DNA of 64,000 nt from an uncultured Bacteroidales bacterium (GTDB taxonomy: Bacteria; Bacteroidota; Bacteroidia; Bacteroidales; UBA932), in contig CAJOLJ010000013.1 in the NCBI GenBank assembly GCA_905235445.1, forward strand, positions 1 to 64,000, written 5' to 3'. The notes beneath the pieces were generated by a model. It was not told the DNA's origin. It was given only the letters and a program-made list of their open reading frames with translations, and made no database searches. Positions 53,027 through 61,473 of the stretch are shown piece after piece. The translations under genes were made by a program, and so were the position numbers. Position 1 is the first letter of the stretch; each line of letters opens with the position of its first letter.

Positions 53027-54781
53027 CTACTTCGATGCGTACCTTGCGGCGCTCTCCCCCGCAATCTTCCCGAACACCACTATATCGGCCACGCCGTTCC
53101 CTCCAAGGCGGTTACCGCCGTGGACCCCGCCGGTAACCTCACCTGCCGCAAACAGTCCCCCTACAGGCACTCCTCCTGTAGTGAGCACAGATGCGCGGTC
53201 GTCTATGTGGATTCCTCCCATAGTATGGTGGATAGCAGGCTTTACCTCAACGATATAGTATGGAGCAGTGGAAATGGGCCTGGGCATCTGGGTGGACGTT
53301 CGTCCGAAATCCTCATCTTCCCCCTCGCCCTGGAAGGCGTTGTACCTCTCGACGCTCTGCTGGAGGGCCCCAGGGTCGATCCCTACTTTCCCGGCCAGTT
53401 CCCCGAGGGTGTTTCCTTCCGTCAAGAGTCCTTGGCTTACATAGGTTTCAATGGAGGAGAGGGATTTTCGAAGGTCCTGGTCGAAAAGGAGGAAAGCCGT
53501 GCCTCCCCTCTGCGAGAGGATTGCCCAGGACACGACATCCCGGGTCTGCAGTTCATTGACAAAGCGGTAGCCGTCCCGGTTCAGGAGTATCGCCCCGTTG
53601 CCACGGACAGCCTCTGTTATCATCAGGTTGTTTTTCACTTCCACGGTAGGATGAACCTGGATCTGGTCCATCTGGTAGAGCTCGGCGCCGAACTTGTCCA
53701 CCCACTTGAACGCATCCCCGGTAGCCCCGATGTGGTTCACCGTAGAGAAGCCGACAAGGTCAGAGCGGTATTCCGTCACCATGGAAAGGTTCGCCCCGAA
53801 TCCCCCCGTGGCCAGAACGACGGCCTTGGAAAAGATGGTATATCTCTTCCCGTTCTCCAGCCTTACCGTGACTCCGCCTGCGGAACCGTCACGGCGGCGT
53901 TTGACGTCCGTCACGGTATTGCCGGTACGGATTTCAATGCCGAGTTCCGTGGCCTTGGCACTGAGCATTTTCATAAGATGGGGTCCTATCGCGGTACCGC
54001 CCTGGGGACGGTGGGTACGCGGAACGGAGCTTCCACCCATGAGGCCGACGCTAGTGAGGTCCGTCCCGAAGGAGGAGAGCCACTGCAGCGTAGGGGAGGC
54101 GCCCCGGACCAGGGTGCTGACAAGAAGGGGGTCATTCAGATAATGCCCGCCCTCCATTATATCCTTGTAGAACAGTTCCTCGCTGTCCTCAATTCCGAGA
54201 GCCTGCTGGAAAGGGGTACCGGCGGCGTTGATCCCGCCGGTGGAACTGTTGGTGTTGCCACCTATGTAGCTTCGCTTCTCAAGGACAATGACATGGCATC
54301 CCTGCGATGCAGCCTCGATTGCGGCGCTGAGGCCTGCACCTCCCGCCCCGACCACAACGACATCGCACGAAGTGTCCTCGTAATCCTTCACTTCCCGGTG
54401 CCTCCCGTAGGCCGCGTCAATGGCCATTCCCATGGCCTGCATGACTCCGTTGGAAGTTAGGGTCGCACCCGAGACGGCATCCACACCGTCCACCCCCTGG
54501 GCGGCTACGATCCGGTTCACCATCTCTAACAGGGCCTCCTGGGCGAAGGAGGACTCGGACTGGGTCACGACCCTGGCACTTGCTATCGCATGGTCTTGAA
54601 CGGTGAGGGCTACTTTTATCATGCCGCTTCTCCCTTCACCTATCCCTTCGTAGACCCCGTCGAACATCATCTCCTCCCCCTCTGTCACCTCATTCCCTGA
54701 GACGCAGCCAACGAGTGTAGCCGTCACTGCCACAAGGCAGCAAAAGCATGATGTCAAATGACGGGTAATCCTATTATTCAT
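53027..54781 (-). CDS. Extracytoplasmic fumarate-reductase-like flavoprotein with covalent-FMN domain
   Basis: A 584-residue lipoprotein. Signal peptide with lipobox LVGC near residue 26. An FMN-binding domain (about 40-130) ends in the flavinylation motif DAVSGATLTS, where ApbE attaches FMN to Thr. The flavocytochrome-c-type FAD domain follows: VVVVGAGGAGLSAAIEAAS, HRPQGGTAIG, IQVHPTVE, the catalytic-Arg segment TEAVRGNGAILLN and GGVHGGNRLGGN. Residues fit a fumarate reductase/urocanate reductase-type enzyme that reduces an alkene acceptor outside the inner membrane using electrons delivered by FMN. The substrate is unknown; fumarate, urocanate and related enoates are candidates. No cytochrome domain is present. 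It is followed by the sialate O-acetylesterase gene upstream on the same strand, but with a 112-base gap. Confidence 0.88.
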   Translation of the reverse strand: MNNRITRHLTSCFCCLVAVTATLVGCVSGNEVTEGEEMMFDGVYEGIGEGRSGMIKVALTVQDHAIASARVVTQSESSFAQEALLEMVNRIVAAQGVDGVDAVSGATLTSNGVMQAMGMAIDAAYGRHREVKDYEDTSCDVVVVGAGGAGLSAAIEAASQGCHVIVLEKRSYIGGNTNSSTGGINAAGTPFQQALGIEDSEELFYKDIMEGGHYLNDPLLVSTLVRGASPTLQWLSSFGTDLTSVGLMGGSSVPRTHRPQGGTAIGPHLMKMLSAKATELGIEIRTGNTVTDVKRRRDGSAGGVTVRLENGKRYTIFSKAVVLATGGFGANLSMVTEYRSDLVGFSTVNHIGATGDAFKWVDKFGAELYQMDQIQVHPTVEVKNNLMITEAVRGNGAILLNRDGYRFVNELQTRDVVSWAILSQRGGTAFLLFDQDLRKSLSSIETYVSQGLLTEGNTLGELAGKVGIDPGALQQSVERYNAFQGEGEDEDFGRTSTQMPRPISTAPYYIVEVKPAIHHTMGGIHIDDRASVLTTGGVPVGGLFAAGEVTGGVHGGNRLGGNGVADIVVFGKIAGESAARYASK

Positions 54782-54893
54782 GGAAAATCACTTTTGGTTT
54801 GGTTCACAGGACCGCCTATCGCGGGCTGATACATAAGGAAACTCTTCCCGCTGAGCGGTGAACCGTGCACGTCAGCTCCTGGAGGGCAGGGTA

Positions 54894-56354
54894 TCAGTTG
54901 TCCCAGTTATCGGACCTGAAAGGAAGGAGCGGGAAGCCAAGGGCATTGGCGCAGTTGCCTATGAGCCAGTTGCGGAAGCAGTAGCGAACCGCCACGGGTT
55001 CGGGGACCTCGGGGGAACTTACCCTCAGGGCCTGCCAACGGCCTGGAGCCTCCACCGCGGTGGCGGGATGGAAGACCCTGTCCTCCCCCGCGACCTCGAA
55101 ACCTTCCAGTCCCTCCGTCCTGGCGAACCCGTCATTCATATTCTCAAAGGTGACGGTCAGGAATCCATCCCCCTTCTCCATGGCCTTGAACTCGGGGCAG
55201 AGTCCGCCGAAGGTGGTGATGGAATAGGTCTTGTTTAGGGCGAGGAAAGCGAGCCTCTCCCCTACCTTCCTCTTCTGGCGGGGATGGATCTGGTGCTTCT
55301 CGAAAGGATAGACGCAGTCGTTTGTCGTGATGATGCCGCTGTTGGGGATCTTCTTGGATGCCTTGTACTGCTGCTCACGGAGAAGGGCTCCCGAGATGCC
55401 CATTTCTCCGCCGTAATCGGCAAAGGGTGCGATTTCCACGATATAGAACGGGATATCCCCCTCCCCTTTCTGCTCCCTCCACTGGGATGCCAGGATGGCA
55501 AGACGATCGGAATACATGTCACCCGGATTGCCGACATTGGAGCAGCCCTGGTAGAAGATGATGCCCTTGACGGTGTAGTTGATGGTAGGATGGAAGGTGG
55601 CGTTGCCCCAGACCATGGAACGGTGATAGTCCATTGGGAACCTTTTGTTGATGGCCTCCTCGGTCAGTTCCTCATCGGTGTACTTCTCAAGGTTCTCCTT
55701 TGTAAGCCAGCTCTCGACGCGGGTTCCGCCCTTGTGGGCCTCGACTATTCCGACGGGAATGTCAAGCACGCTGTTGAGCACCCTGGCAAAGTAGTATGCC
55801 GTAGCACTGGACCACTGGACATTCTCAGCAGTGCCTTTCTTCCACTGGCAATCCGCATCCTCCAGGGGGACCATCGAGGTCTTGGACTGGACACGGCAGA
55901 TGTGGATCCCGGGATAGTTCTTTGCCTCAAGCAGGGTCTCCTGAAGTCCTTCCACGGGACAATTGCCGAACCCGCGCACCGGCATCTCCATATTGCTCTG
56001 GCCCGTTGCGAGCCAGACTTCACCGACGAGAACGTCCTTGAGCGTAATCTTGTCCTTGCCCTGCACGAAATCGATCGTATAGGGAATGTAGCTTCCCTTG
56101 GGAGTGGGGACCCCGATCTTGAAGGCTCCGTCCTTGCCGGGAGTGACGCTGTAGGTCTTGCCGTCCCAGGAGGTCGTGACTTTGAGGGTCTTTCCCGGGG
56201 AGGCCCAGCCCCAGAGGTTCACATTGGAATTCTGCTGAAGAATCATATCGTCCCCCATGAGGTGGGACAGGCGGATCTGGGCATTGGAGAGAGTCGAGGC
56301 GCCCAGAAGTGCCGCCACGGCTACAAGTGAAAAGTGAAGAAGGAATCTTCTCAT
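54894..56354 (-). CDS. Sialate O-acetylesterase
   Basis: A 486-residue secreted SGNH-fold enzyme of the sialate 9-O-acetylesterase family. Signal peptide (RRFLLHFSLVAVAALLGASTLSNA); N-terminal beta domain with LMGDDMILQQNSNVNLWGWASPGK; the nucleophile is in WLATGQSNMEMPV near residue 118; FYQGCSNVG and the C-terminal conserved stretch follow. It removes O-acetyl groups that block sialidase. The sialidase at 28.8 kb is in a separate transcription unit, so coordination is by function only. Confidence 0.9.
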   Translation of the reverse strand: MRRFLLHFSLVAVAALLGASTLSNAQIRLSHLMGDDMILQQNSNVNLWGWASPGKTLKVTTSWDGKTYSVTPGKDGAFKIGVPTPKGSYIPYTIDFVQGKDKITLKDVLVGEVWLATGQSNMEMPVRGFGNCPVEGLQETLLEAKNYPGIHICRVQSKTSMVPLEDADCQWKKGTAENVQWSSATAYYFARVLNSVLDIPVGIVEAHKGGTRVESWLTKENLEKYTDEELTEEAINKRFPMDYHRSMVWGNATFHPTINYTVKGIIFYQGCSNVGNPGDMYSDRLAILASQWREQKGEGDIPFYIVEIAPFADYGGEMGISGALLREQQYKASKKIPNSGIITTNDCVYPFEKHQIHPRQKRKVGERLAFLALNKTYSITTFGGLCPEFKAMEKGDGFLTVTFENMNDGFARTEGLEGFEVAGEDRVFHPATAVEAPGRWQALRVSSPEVPEPVAVRYCFRNWLIGNCANALGFPLLPFRSDNWDN

Positions 56355-56400
56355 AGCTTCGTCTGTTAAATTATGTGAGTGTGTAAATTATTCGTTTCCA

Positions 56401-57240
56401 TCATTTTCCCTGAAAATCCCCGGAGGAGAACTCGAGCTGACCGATGAGGCCCTGATTCTTTTCCCGGTATACATACCCGATGGTGTACCCAAGTTCGATG
56501 GCCCGTCTCTCATAGACGGAAAGGACTAAAGAAGAGAGCATTCCCTCCCTGTCACGGAGCATTTCCCTGAAATTGTCCAAGCTGTCCTTGGGCAGGGTGC
56601 ACAGGAAATAAAAGATTATTCTCCTCTCCCCCTCAAGCACCTCTATCCTCTGGATGCGGACCTGGGAATCGTTCTGTTCATCCTGGGCGGAAAGGGCTTC
56701 ACTAATCGAGCGTAAAGAGGCGAGAAGTTCCTCCTCACCAAGTTCCGCCTCCACTTCGGCGGGATGCACCTCCAGGGCTTTGAGAAGGTCCTCCCCGCTG
56801 TCCGAGGCATCAGTGCCCAAGGTGAAGAAAGTCACCTGCCGTCCGCCCTCCTCGAAGAACCAGACCTTGCCGCTGGAGCCTTGAGATGTGAAAGTGGTGA
56901 ACAGGGTCTGCCGCTTCCCCACGGAGCGCCACTCAAGTGGACCTGTCCCCTCCGAGAAGGTCCTGTTGGAGAGAAGGGCTGTGCGGGCATAGTTCCCGAG
57001 GTCGTCCGCCTTGGGGGTCGACATCACCATGGCCATCCCCTTGCCGTCCGAGAGGAGAAGTCCGGAATAGAAGTATCCCTGGACAGGAGGCACGCTTTCC
57101 CTCCCGAAAGAGAACTCCTTCCAAAGGGAGGGGTCATAGTTCAAGGTGAAAGCATCGTTATGGATTCTTCCCTGCGCCCACAAAGGAGTGAATGCACAGA
57201 GAAAAAAGCCAAGGAGCAGGAATGCTTTCCTCATTCTCAA
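56401..57240 (-). CDS. Secreted protein of unknown function
   Basis: A 279-residue exported protein with signal peptide (RKAFLLLGFFLCAFTPLWAQ). No family recognised. The mature part begins with a beta-rich segment (FTLNYDPSLWKEFSFG) and contains an acidic helical middle (about 165-195). It resembles small exported proteins with a profilin-like or PsbP-like fold only in general appearance. Its stop is 46 bases upstream of the O-acetylesterase start. Confidence 0.65.
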   Translation of the reverse strand: MRMRKAFLLLGFFLCAFTPLWAQGRIHNDAFTLNYDPSLWKEFSFGRESVPPVQGYFYSGLLLSDGKGMAMVMSTPKADDLGNYARTALLSNRTFSEGTGPLEWRSVGKRQTLFTTFTSQGSSGKVWFFEEGGRQVTFFTLGTDASDSGEDLLKALEVHPAEVEAELGEEELLASLRSISEALSAQDEQNDSQVRIQRIEVLEGERRIIFYFLCTLPKDSLDNFREMLRDREGMLSSLVLSVYERRAIELGYTIGYVYREKNQGLIGQLEFSSGDFQGK

Positions 57241-57335
57241 AGGAGTTGATTAGAAAGACAAAAAATGCACGCCCCACCGGGGACATGCAAATATAACTAT
57301 TCTGAGTGAAAATAAACTTTGATGGGACAAAGGGA

Positions 57336-59297
57336 TTATTTCGTCATCACCTCGCAGCACTTGTCCAGGAGCAGGTCGTCCGCCGTGGATCTACCGACCC
57401 CGGTGTACTGGACCTCGTCCACTCCGTCCAGTTTGGAAATGGACTGGATGGTTTCCAGCAGTTCATTGTAGTCATGGACCTCATAATCTATGACGAAAGT
57501 GACGATTTCCTCCGTCTTCTGGGCGTTGAGGCCTTCAAGGGAGATATGGAAGTTCTCCACCAGGCAGTCAGCCACGTCCCGAAGCAAGTGGAAGCGGTCC
57601 ACCGCTATGACTACTATCCTGACAGGATAGGAGATGTCATCCAGTCTCTTGAAATTCACCGATATCAGCTGGTCCCCCTCCGCGGAGGCCTGGCGGATGA
57701 CCTCGGAACAGCTCCTGGAATGGAGCACCGTGGTTCCGTCCGGTTGCTTGAACCCGATGATCGCATCGCCCGGAAGAGGATGGCAGAAACGGCACCTTCT
57801 CCACTTGGACGCTCCCCTCTCCCCGAAATAGCCCTTCAGGGCTTTGCGGGCCTTGTATGTCCTGACGTATTCCATCCAGGAAGTGTTGGGGTCCACCTCA
57901 TCGGACTTCTCGATGTAGACCATGTCCCCGCGGTGAAGTTCCGTGGAGAGCGGGGAAAGCTTCTTGTTTATGCGGGCGTACTTGGCATGCAGTCCGATCT
58001 CCGTATGCATCTCGAACGCGAAATCCAGTGCGGTTGCCCCTTTCGGGAGGATGACAGGCTGCCCCTGGGGAGTGAAGACCAGGGTGTCCTCACTCGTGAG
58101 GGATGCGCTAATGCCTTCCATCAGTGCGAACTGGTCCGAATTGTCGGCTATGTCCTTGAGGACCGTCGTGAACCTTTCCAGCCAGCTTCCGTCCCTTTCC
58201 ACGATGCATCCCAGGCGGGAGTTCTTCACCATCCTCTCGGAGGAGATGTGCAGCTCCTCCCAGTTTCCCGAAGGGTTCAGGAACTTCACATGGAAACTCT
58301 GGTACCCGTTGTCCTTGGGGTTGTCGATATAGTTCGTAACGCTCCCGGCCCTTTCCTTGAAGACAGAGGAAAGCAGGGAATAGATGAGAATGGCGGTCTC
58401 CTTCTCGCTCGTTCCCGGCAGCGGGTCATAGATGACCCTTATCCACCTCTTGAACTCGACGCTCTGGAAATCCGCCCCTTCCTCCTGCATGTTGCGCCAG
58501 ATGCTGTATGGCTTCCTCTGACGGACCTGCGTGTGCGCGGAAAATCCCCTGGAAGAGAGGAGAAAGTCTATTTCATTGGTGAAGGCATCCACGGAGTTGC
58601 GGGAACTCAGGTCCTCCTCCTTCAAGGCCGCCTCAATGCGGGCGTACTCGTTGGGACAGCGGTAGCGGAAGGAAAGGTTCTCAAGTTCGCTCTTAATCTT
58701 GTACAGGCCCAGTTTGCCGGCCATCGGGGCATAGAAAAAGTCGGTCTCCCCCGCTATCTTCATCTGCTTGGCCGGGCTCATGCTGGAGAGGGTCCTCATG
58801 TTGTGGAGGCGGTCCGCCAGCTTGATGAGCAGGGCACGGATATCATAGTGGACGGAATCGAGTATCTGCTTGAAATTGTCTATCTGCTTGGAGGCACGGT
58901 AACGTTCCTTCTGCTTCTTGGTGACTGCGTCAACGATGAACTGTACCTCCTCGCCAAACTCCTCACCGATTTCCTCGATGGTGGTATCGGTATCCTCGAC
59001 AACGTCATGAAGGAGGGCGGCAATTACCGGATAGGTGTCCAGTTCCATATCCCCGGCGACAATCCTCGCAACGGCGAGGGGGTGGATGATGTAGGGCTCC
59101 CCGGAATGACGTTTCTGTTGGCGGTGCTTTGTGGCGGCATAGACGAATGCATAGCGAAGCAGGCCGATCTCCTCCTCGTTGGGAATCCGCATTCGCATAA
59201 TAGAGAACAGTTCCACCGCATCCTGGTAGATGTGATGTGGAAGGTCAAGGTCCCTTGTCGCCTGGAGGACCTCCCGTTGTGTTAAGCTGCGTACCAT
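57336..59297 (-). CDS. RelA/SpoT homologue with intact hydrolase and diverged synthetase domain
   Basis: A 653-residue RSH protein, shorter than the usual 730-740. The HD hydrolase domain has RHSGEPYIIHPLAVAR, LLHDVVEDTDTTIEEI and LIKLADRLHNMRTL, all intact. In the synthetase domain YSIWRNM and NPKDNGYQSFH are present, but the segment corresponding to DLxAIR reads EFKRWIR, so the catalytic Asp is missing, and the EIQIRT/AAHWxYK region is rewritten as EELHISSERM with no AAHW. TGS (about 370-430) and ACT (C-terminal 80) domains follow. Read this as a SpoT-like (p)ppGpp hydrolase with little or no synthesis. Bacteroidota often carry a second RSH elsewhere. Confidence 0.9.
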   Translation of the reverse strand: MVRSLTQREVLQATRDLDLPHHIYQDAVELFSIMRMRIPNEEEIGLLRYAFVYAATKHRQQKRHSGEPYIIHPLAVARIVAGDMELDTYPVIAALLHDVVEDTDTTIEEIGEEFGEEVQFIVDAVTKKQKERYRASKQIDNFKQILDSVHYDIRALLIKLADRLHNMRTLSSMSPAKQMKIAGETDFFYAPMAGKLGLYKIKSELENLSFRYRCPNEYARIEAALKEEDLSSRNSVDAFTNEIDFLLSSRGFSAHTQVRQRKPYSIWRNMQEEGADFQSVEFKRWIRVIYDPLPGTSEKETAILIYSLLSSVFKERAGSVTNYIDNPKDNGYQSFHVKFLNPSGNWEELHISSERMVKNSRLGCIVERDGSWLERFTTVLKDIADNSDQFALMEGISASLTSEDTLVFTPQGQPVILPKGATALDFAFEMHTEIGLHAKYARINKKLSPLSTELHRGDMVYIEKSDEVDPNTSWMEYVRTYKARKALKGYFGERGASKWRRCRFCHPLPGDAIIGFKQPDGTTVLHSRSCSEVIRQASAEGDQLISVNFKRLDDISYPVRIVVIAVDRFHLLRDVADCLVENFHISLEGLNAQKTEEIVTFVIDYEVHDYNELLETIQSISKLDGVDEVQYTGVGRSTADDLLLDKCCEVMTK

Positions 59298-59647
59298 GAC
59301 ACCAAAAGCAAAATGAATAAATATTCATAATGGTAAATCCACGATCGCTAATGGGAAAATACGTAGGAAAGAGCATACATTATGCCCTGAAATGCCCCTG
59401 AACAGGGTTCTGCGTAGTCTGAAGTCCCGTTTCCAGAAAATGGATTTCCACAAAGTTAACGCTTTTTATTCATTTTTACCCCATGATTGGCACTACTTGA
59501 AGTTAATTTTTGCCGAAAAAACGGCTCTTTCATGCCGATAATGCATGACAAGGCCAAAAAAGAAATGCCCCTTCCCGATGCAACCAGGGAAAGGGCACAA
59601 ATAAAAAATCAAATAGGAGGAAACGTGGGTGAATACCTCTGCACTGC
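59298..59647. other. Intergenic region between RSH and the unknown 604-residue protein
   Basis: About 350 bases, AT-rich, with no supportable gene. It contains the terminator at 59555-59597 and a ccgaaaaaacgg hairpin-like patch. The 110-residue plus ORF overlapping its right end is a shadow of the 604-residue gene. Confidence 0.5.
59555..59597 (-). terminator. Intrinsic terminator after the SNF2/unknown pair
   Basis: On the minus strand TGCCCTTTCCC (59597-59587), 10-base loop, GGGAAGGGGCA (59576-59566), then TTTCTTTTTT. Ends the pair of genes to the right. Confidence 0.8.
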
Positions 59648-61462
59648 TCAGATCAGGTACCCGTATCCTTTCAGGATCTTTTTGAAGGCGGACATCTGGG
59701 TGCGCGGGATCAGTACGAGTGAGCCATCCGCCCGAAGGATTATTTTGCGAAGGGAGGCATCGCCCGTGAGGAGGCGCCTAAGTTCCAGATTGTCCTCGGG
59801 TATCTTGTACATCACGTAATCATTTGCCATCGCCTCCAGAGGATAACAGCGGGCACTGATTTCCTTGAAGAACTCCGCCCAATTGGCAGGCATCTCATTC
59901 GGCACTAACTCCCTAAAGAACTTGACCTTCTTCTCGAACTCCTCCCTTGAGTCGCACCCGGAAAGGAAGGACTGGTAGGTAATCAGGTACTTGCCTCCCC
60001 CTATGGGGACAGACATGTCCGAAAGAATCGACAGGTAGGGATTGTCCTGGGTGAGGGACTGGACAATGAGCCTCTGCCCGTCCAGTTCGAAGTAGGGCAC
60101 CTTCTCCTCCTTGGGAAGTTCATATTTCCTGTCAATCCCGAGGGCATATCTGCCGAGGGCGGTCAGGCGGATGTACTTGAGGCCTTCAAGTGGTGTTGTC
60201 GGCACTCCTTCGGGATAGTGCGTTGCGATTTGCAGGAATCCCATCCCGTACATGGCCATGCAGATTCCTTTGATGATCTCGGTATCGAAAAGGACAGAGC
60301 CGGAGACGAGCCCAATGACATCCCCTGTGAAACTGTTCACAATGTAATTGTCATGATGGTCGATGATATTATTCTTGAGCAGCCATGTTTTCAGATGTTC
60401 TTCATACTTGTCCGCATGGATTATCTGCATCAGTTTTTCCACCGAAACCCACTTTGACAGGCCTTTGGAGAGGGCATCCGATATTGCCTTTGTCCATCCG
60501 CCAAGGTCATTCTCCACGATCTTGTTTTTCCTGAGACCCGTAAGGAAAGGCATGAACACCCCGATGTAAGTCTGCAGGGAAAGGCTGCGGCACAAGCTTG
60601 AGAAAGCTTTCCTGGCGCACTCAGCGATATCGCCCTCGTCACTGGTACGGTAGCCTTCAATAAGGAACGGTAGGGAGTACGAGAAAGTATATACCTTCCT
60701 GTCCTGGACCTCGGCAGGCAGGTGCTCGGGAACCGAGAGCTGCTGCTGGATGGTGAGGACTTTCTTCGGGGCTATTGCGGTGGGCTTCGCCACCACGGAA
60801 TACTTGTCCTGCCGCAGAATGCCCTTGAGGAGGGTATAGCTCCTGACGATATCAGCCTCGATGCTATGGACCTGCATCCCGGCGGGAAGGGAAGCTGTCA
60901 AAGCCTTCTGCATCTCGAATTCCCCCGGGAAAAGGGCATCGGCCAAAGAACGCTGGAACCCGTTTGGCATCTCCATGACATACTCGAATTCAAGCGAGTA
61001 ATGACCGAACGGCTCTATTTTGCATAGTTCGCACAGAGGCCCCTTGTCAAAGTCCCGATCGTATGAATAACTGCTGCTTTTTTCGGGCATGAGGTTCCCT
61101 GCACCTACCTCCTTCAGTTCCTCGGGGGTGACCCAGCCCTTGAGGGCTAAGAGCCCAAGTCCTTTCCTCTGCCACGCTGGCACATTTTCAAGGATGTTGG
61201 CCAGATTGCCTTTGCCCAGGATTACGAGGGCGATAAGCCTCTCGCAATCTACCCTGCACAGTCTGGAAGCCTTCCCGTCAAAGAAATAATCGGTAATTAC
61301 CTCCCCGGGCCGTCCACCTACGAGAACAGCCCCGGGCCGGTAGTTCTTCATGATCTGCACGCAGAACTTCTTGAGAACATCAGCTGTAAATCGGCCCAGT
61401 ACGTCTCTGCAGAAACTGAATGCCTTGTCACGGTCGGGAACGTTGAATACCTGTGAACTCAT
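59648..61462 (-). CDS. Uncharacterised protein coupled to a SNF2 helicase
   Basis: A 604-residue protein without a family I recognise. No signal peptide or membrane segment. It contains a Cys pair (LCELCKIEPFGHY, about residue 145) and a long alpha/beta-looking body with winged-helix-like stretches (GLKYIRLTALGRYALG). It starts 11 bases after the SNF2 stop, so the two are translated together and probably act together on DNA or nucleoprotein. A strong terminator follows. Confidence 0.7.
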   Translation of the reverse strand: MSSQVFNVPDRDKAFSFCRDVLGRFTADVLKKFCVQIMKNYRPGAVLVGGRPGEVITDYFFDGKASRLCRVDCERLIALVILGKGNLANILENVPAWQRKGLGLLALKGWVTPEELKEVGAGNLMPEKSSSYSYDRDFDKGPLCELCKIEPFGHYSLEFEYVMEMPNGFQRSLADALFPGEFEMQKALTASLPAGMQVHSIEADIVRSYTLLKGILRQDKYSVVAKPTAIAPKKVLTIQQQLSVPEHLPAEVQDRKVYTFSYSLPFLIEGYRTSDEGDIAECARKAFSSLCRSLSLQTYIGVFMPFLTGLRKNKIVENDLGGWTKAISDALSKGLSKWVSVEKLMQIIHADKYEEHLKTWLLKNNIIDHHDNYIVNSFTGDVIGLVSGSVLFDTEIIKGICMAMYGMGFLQIATHYPEGVPTTPLEGLKYIRLTALGRYALGIDRKYELPKEEKVPYFELDGQRLIVQSLTQDNPYLSILSDMSVPIGGGKYLITYQSFLSGCDSREEFEKKVKFFRELVPNEMPANWAEFFKEISARCYPLEAMANDYVMYKIPEDNLELRRLLTGDASLRKIILRADGSLVLIPRTQMSAFKKILKGYGYLI

Positions 61463-61473
61463 AATCTATGCGT

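Noticed and set aside
53003-54460. 485-residue plus-strand ORF over the flavin reductase
   Set aside because: Antisense shadow; the minus-strand gene has signal peptide, FMN and FAD motifs.
57306-59285. 659-residue plus-strand ORF over the RSH gene
   Set aside because: The longest shadow in the window, but without family motifs; RSH motifs are clear on the minus strand.
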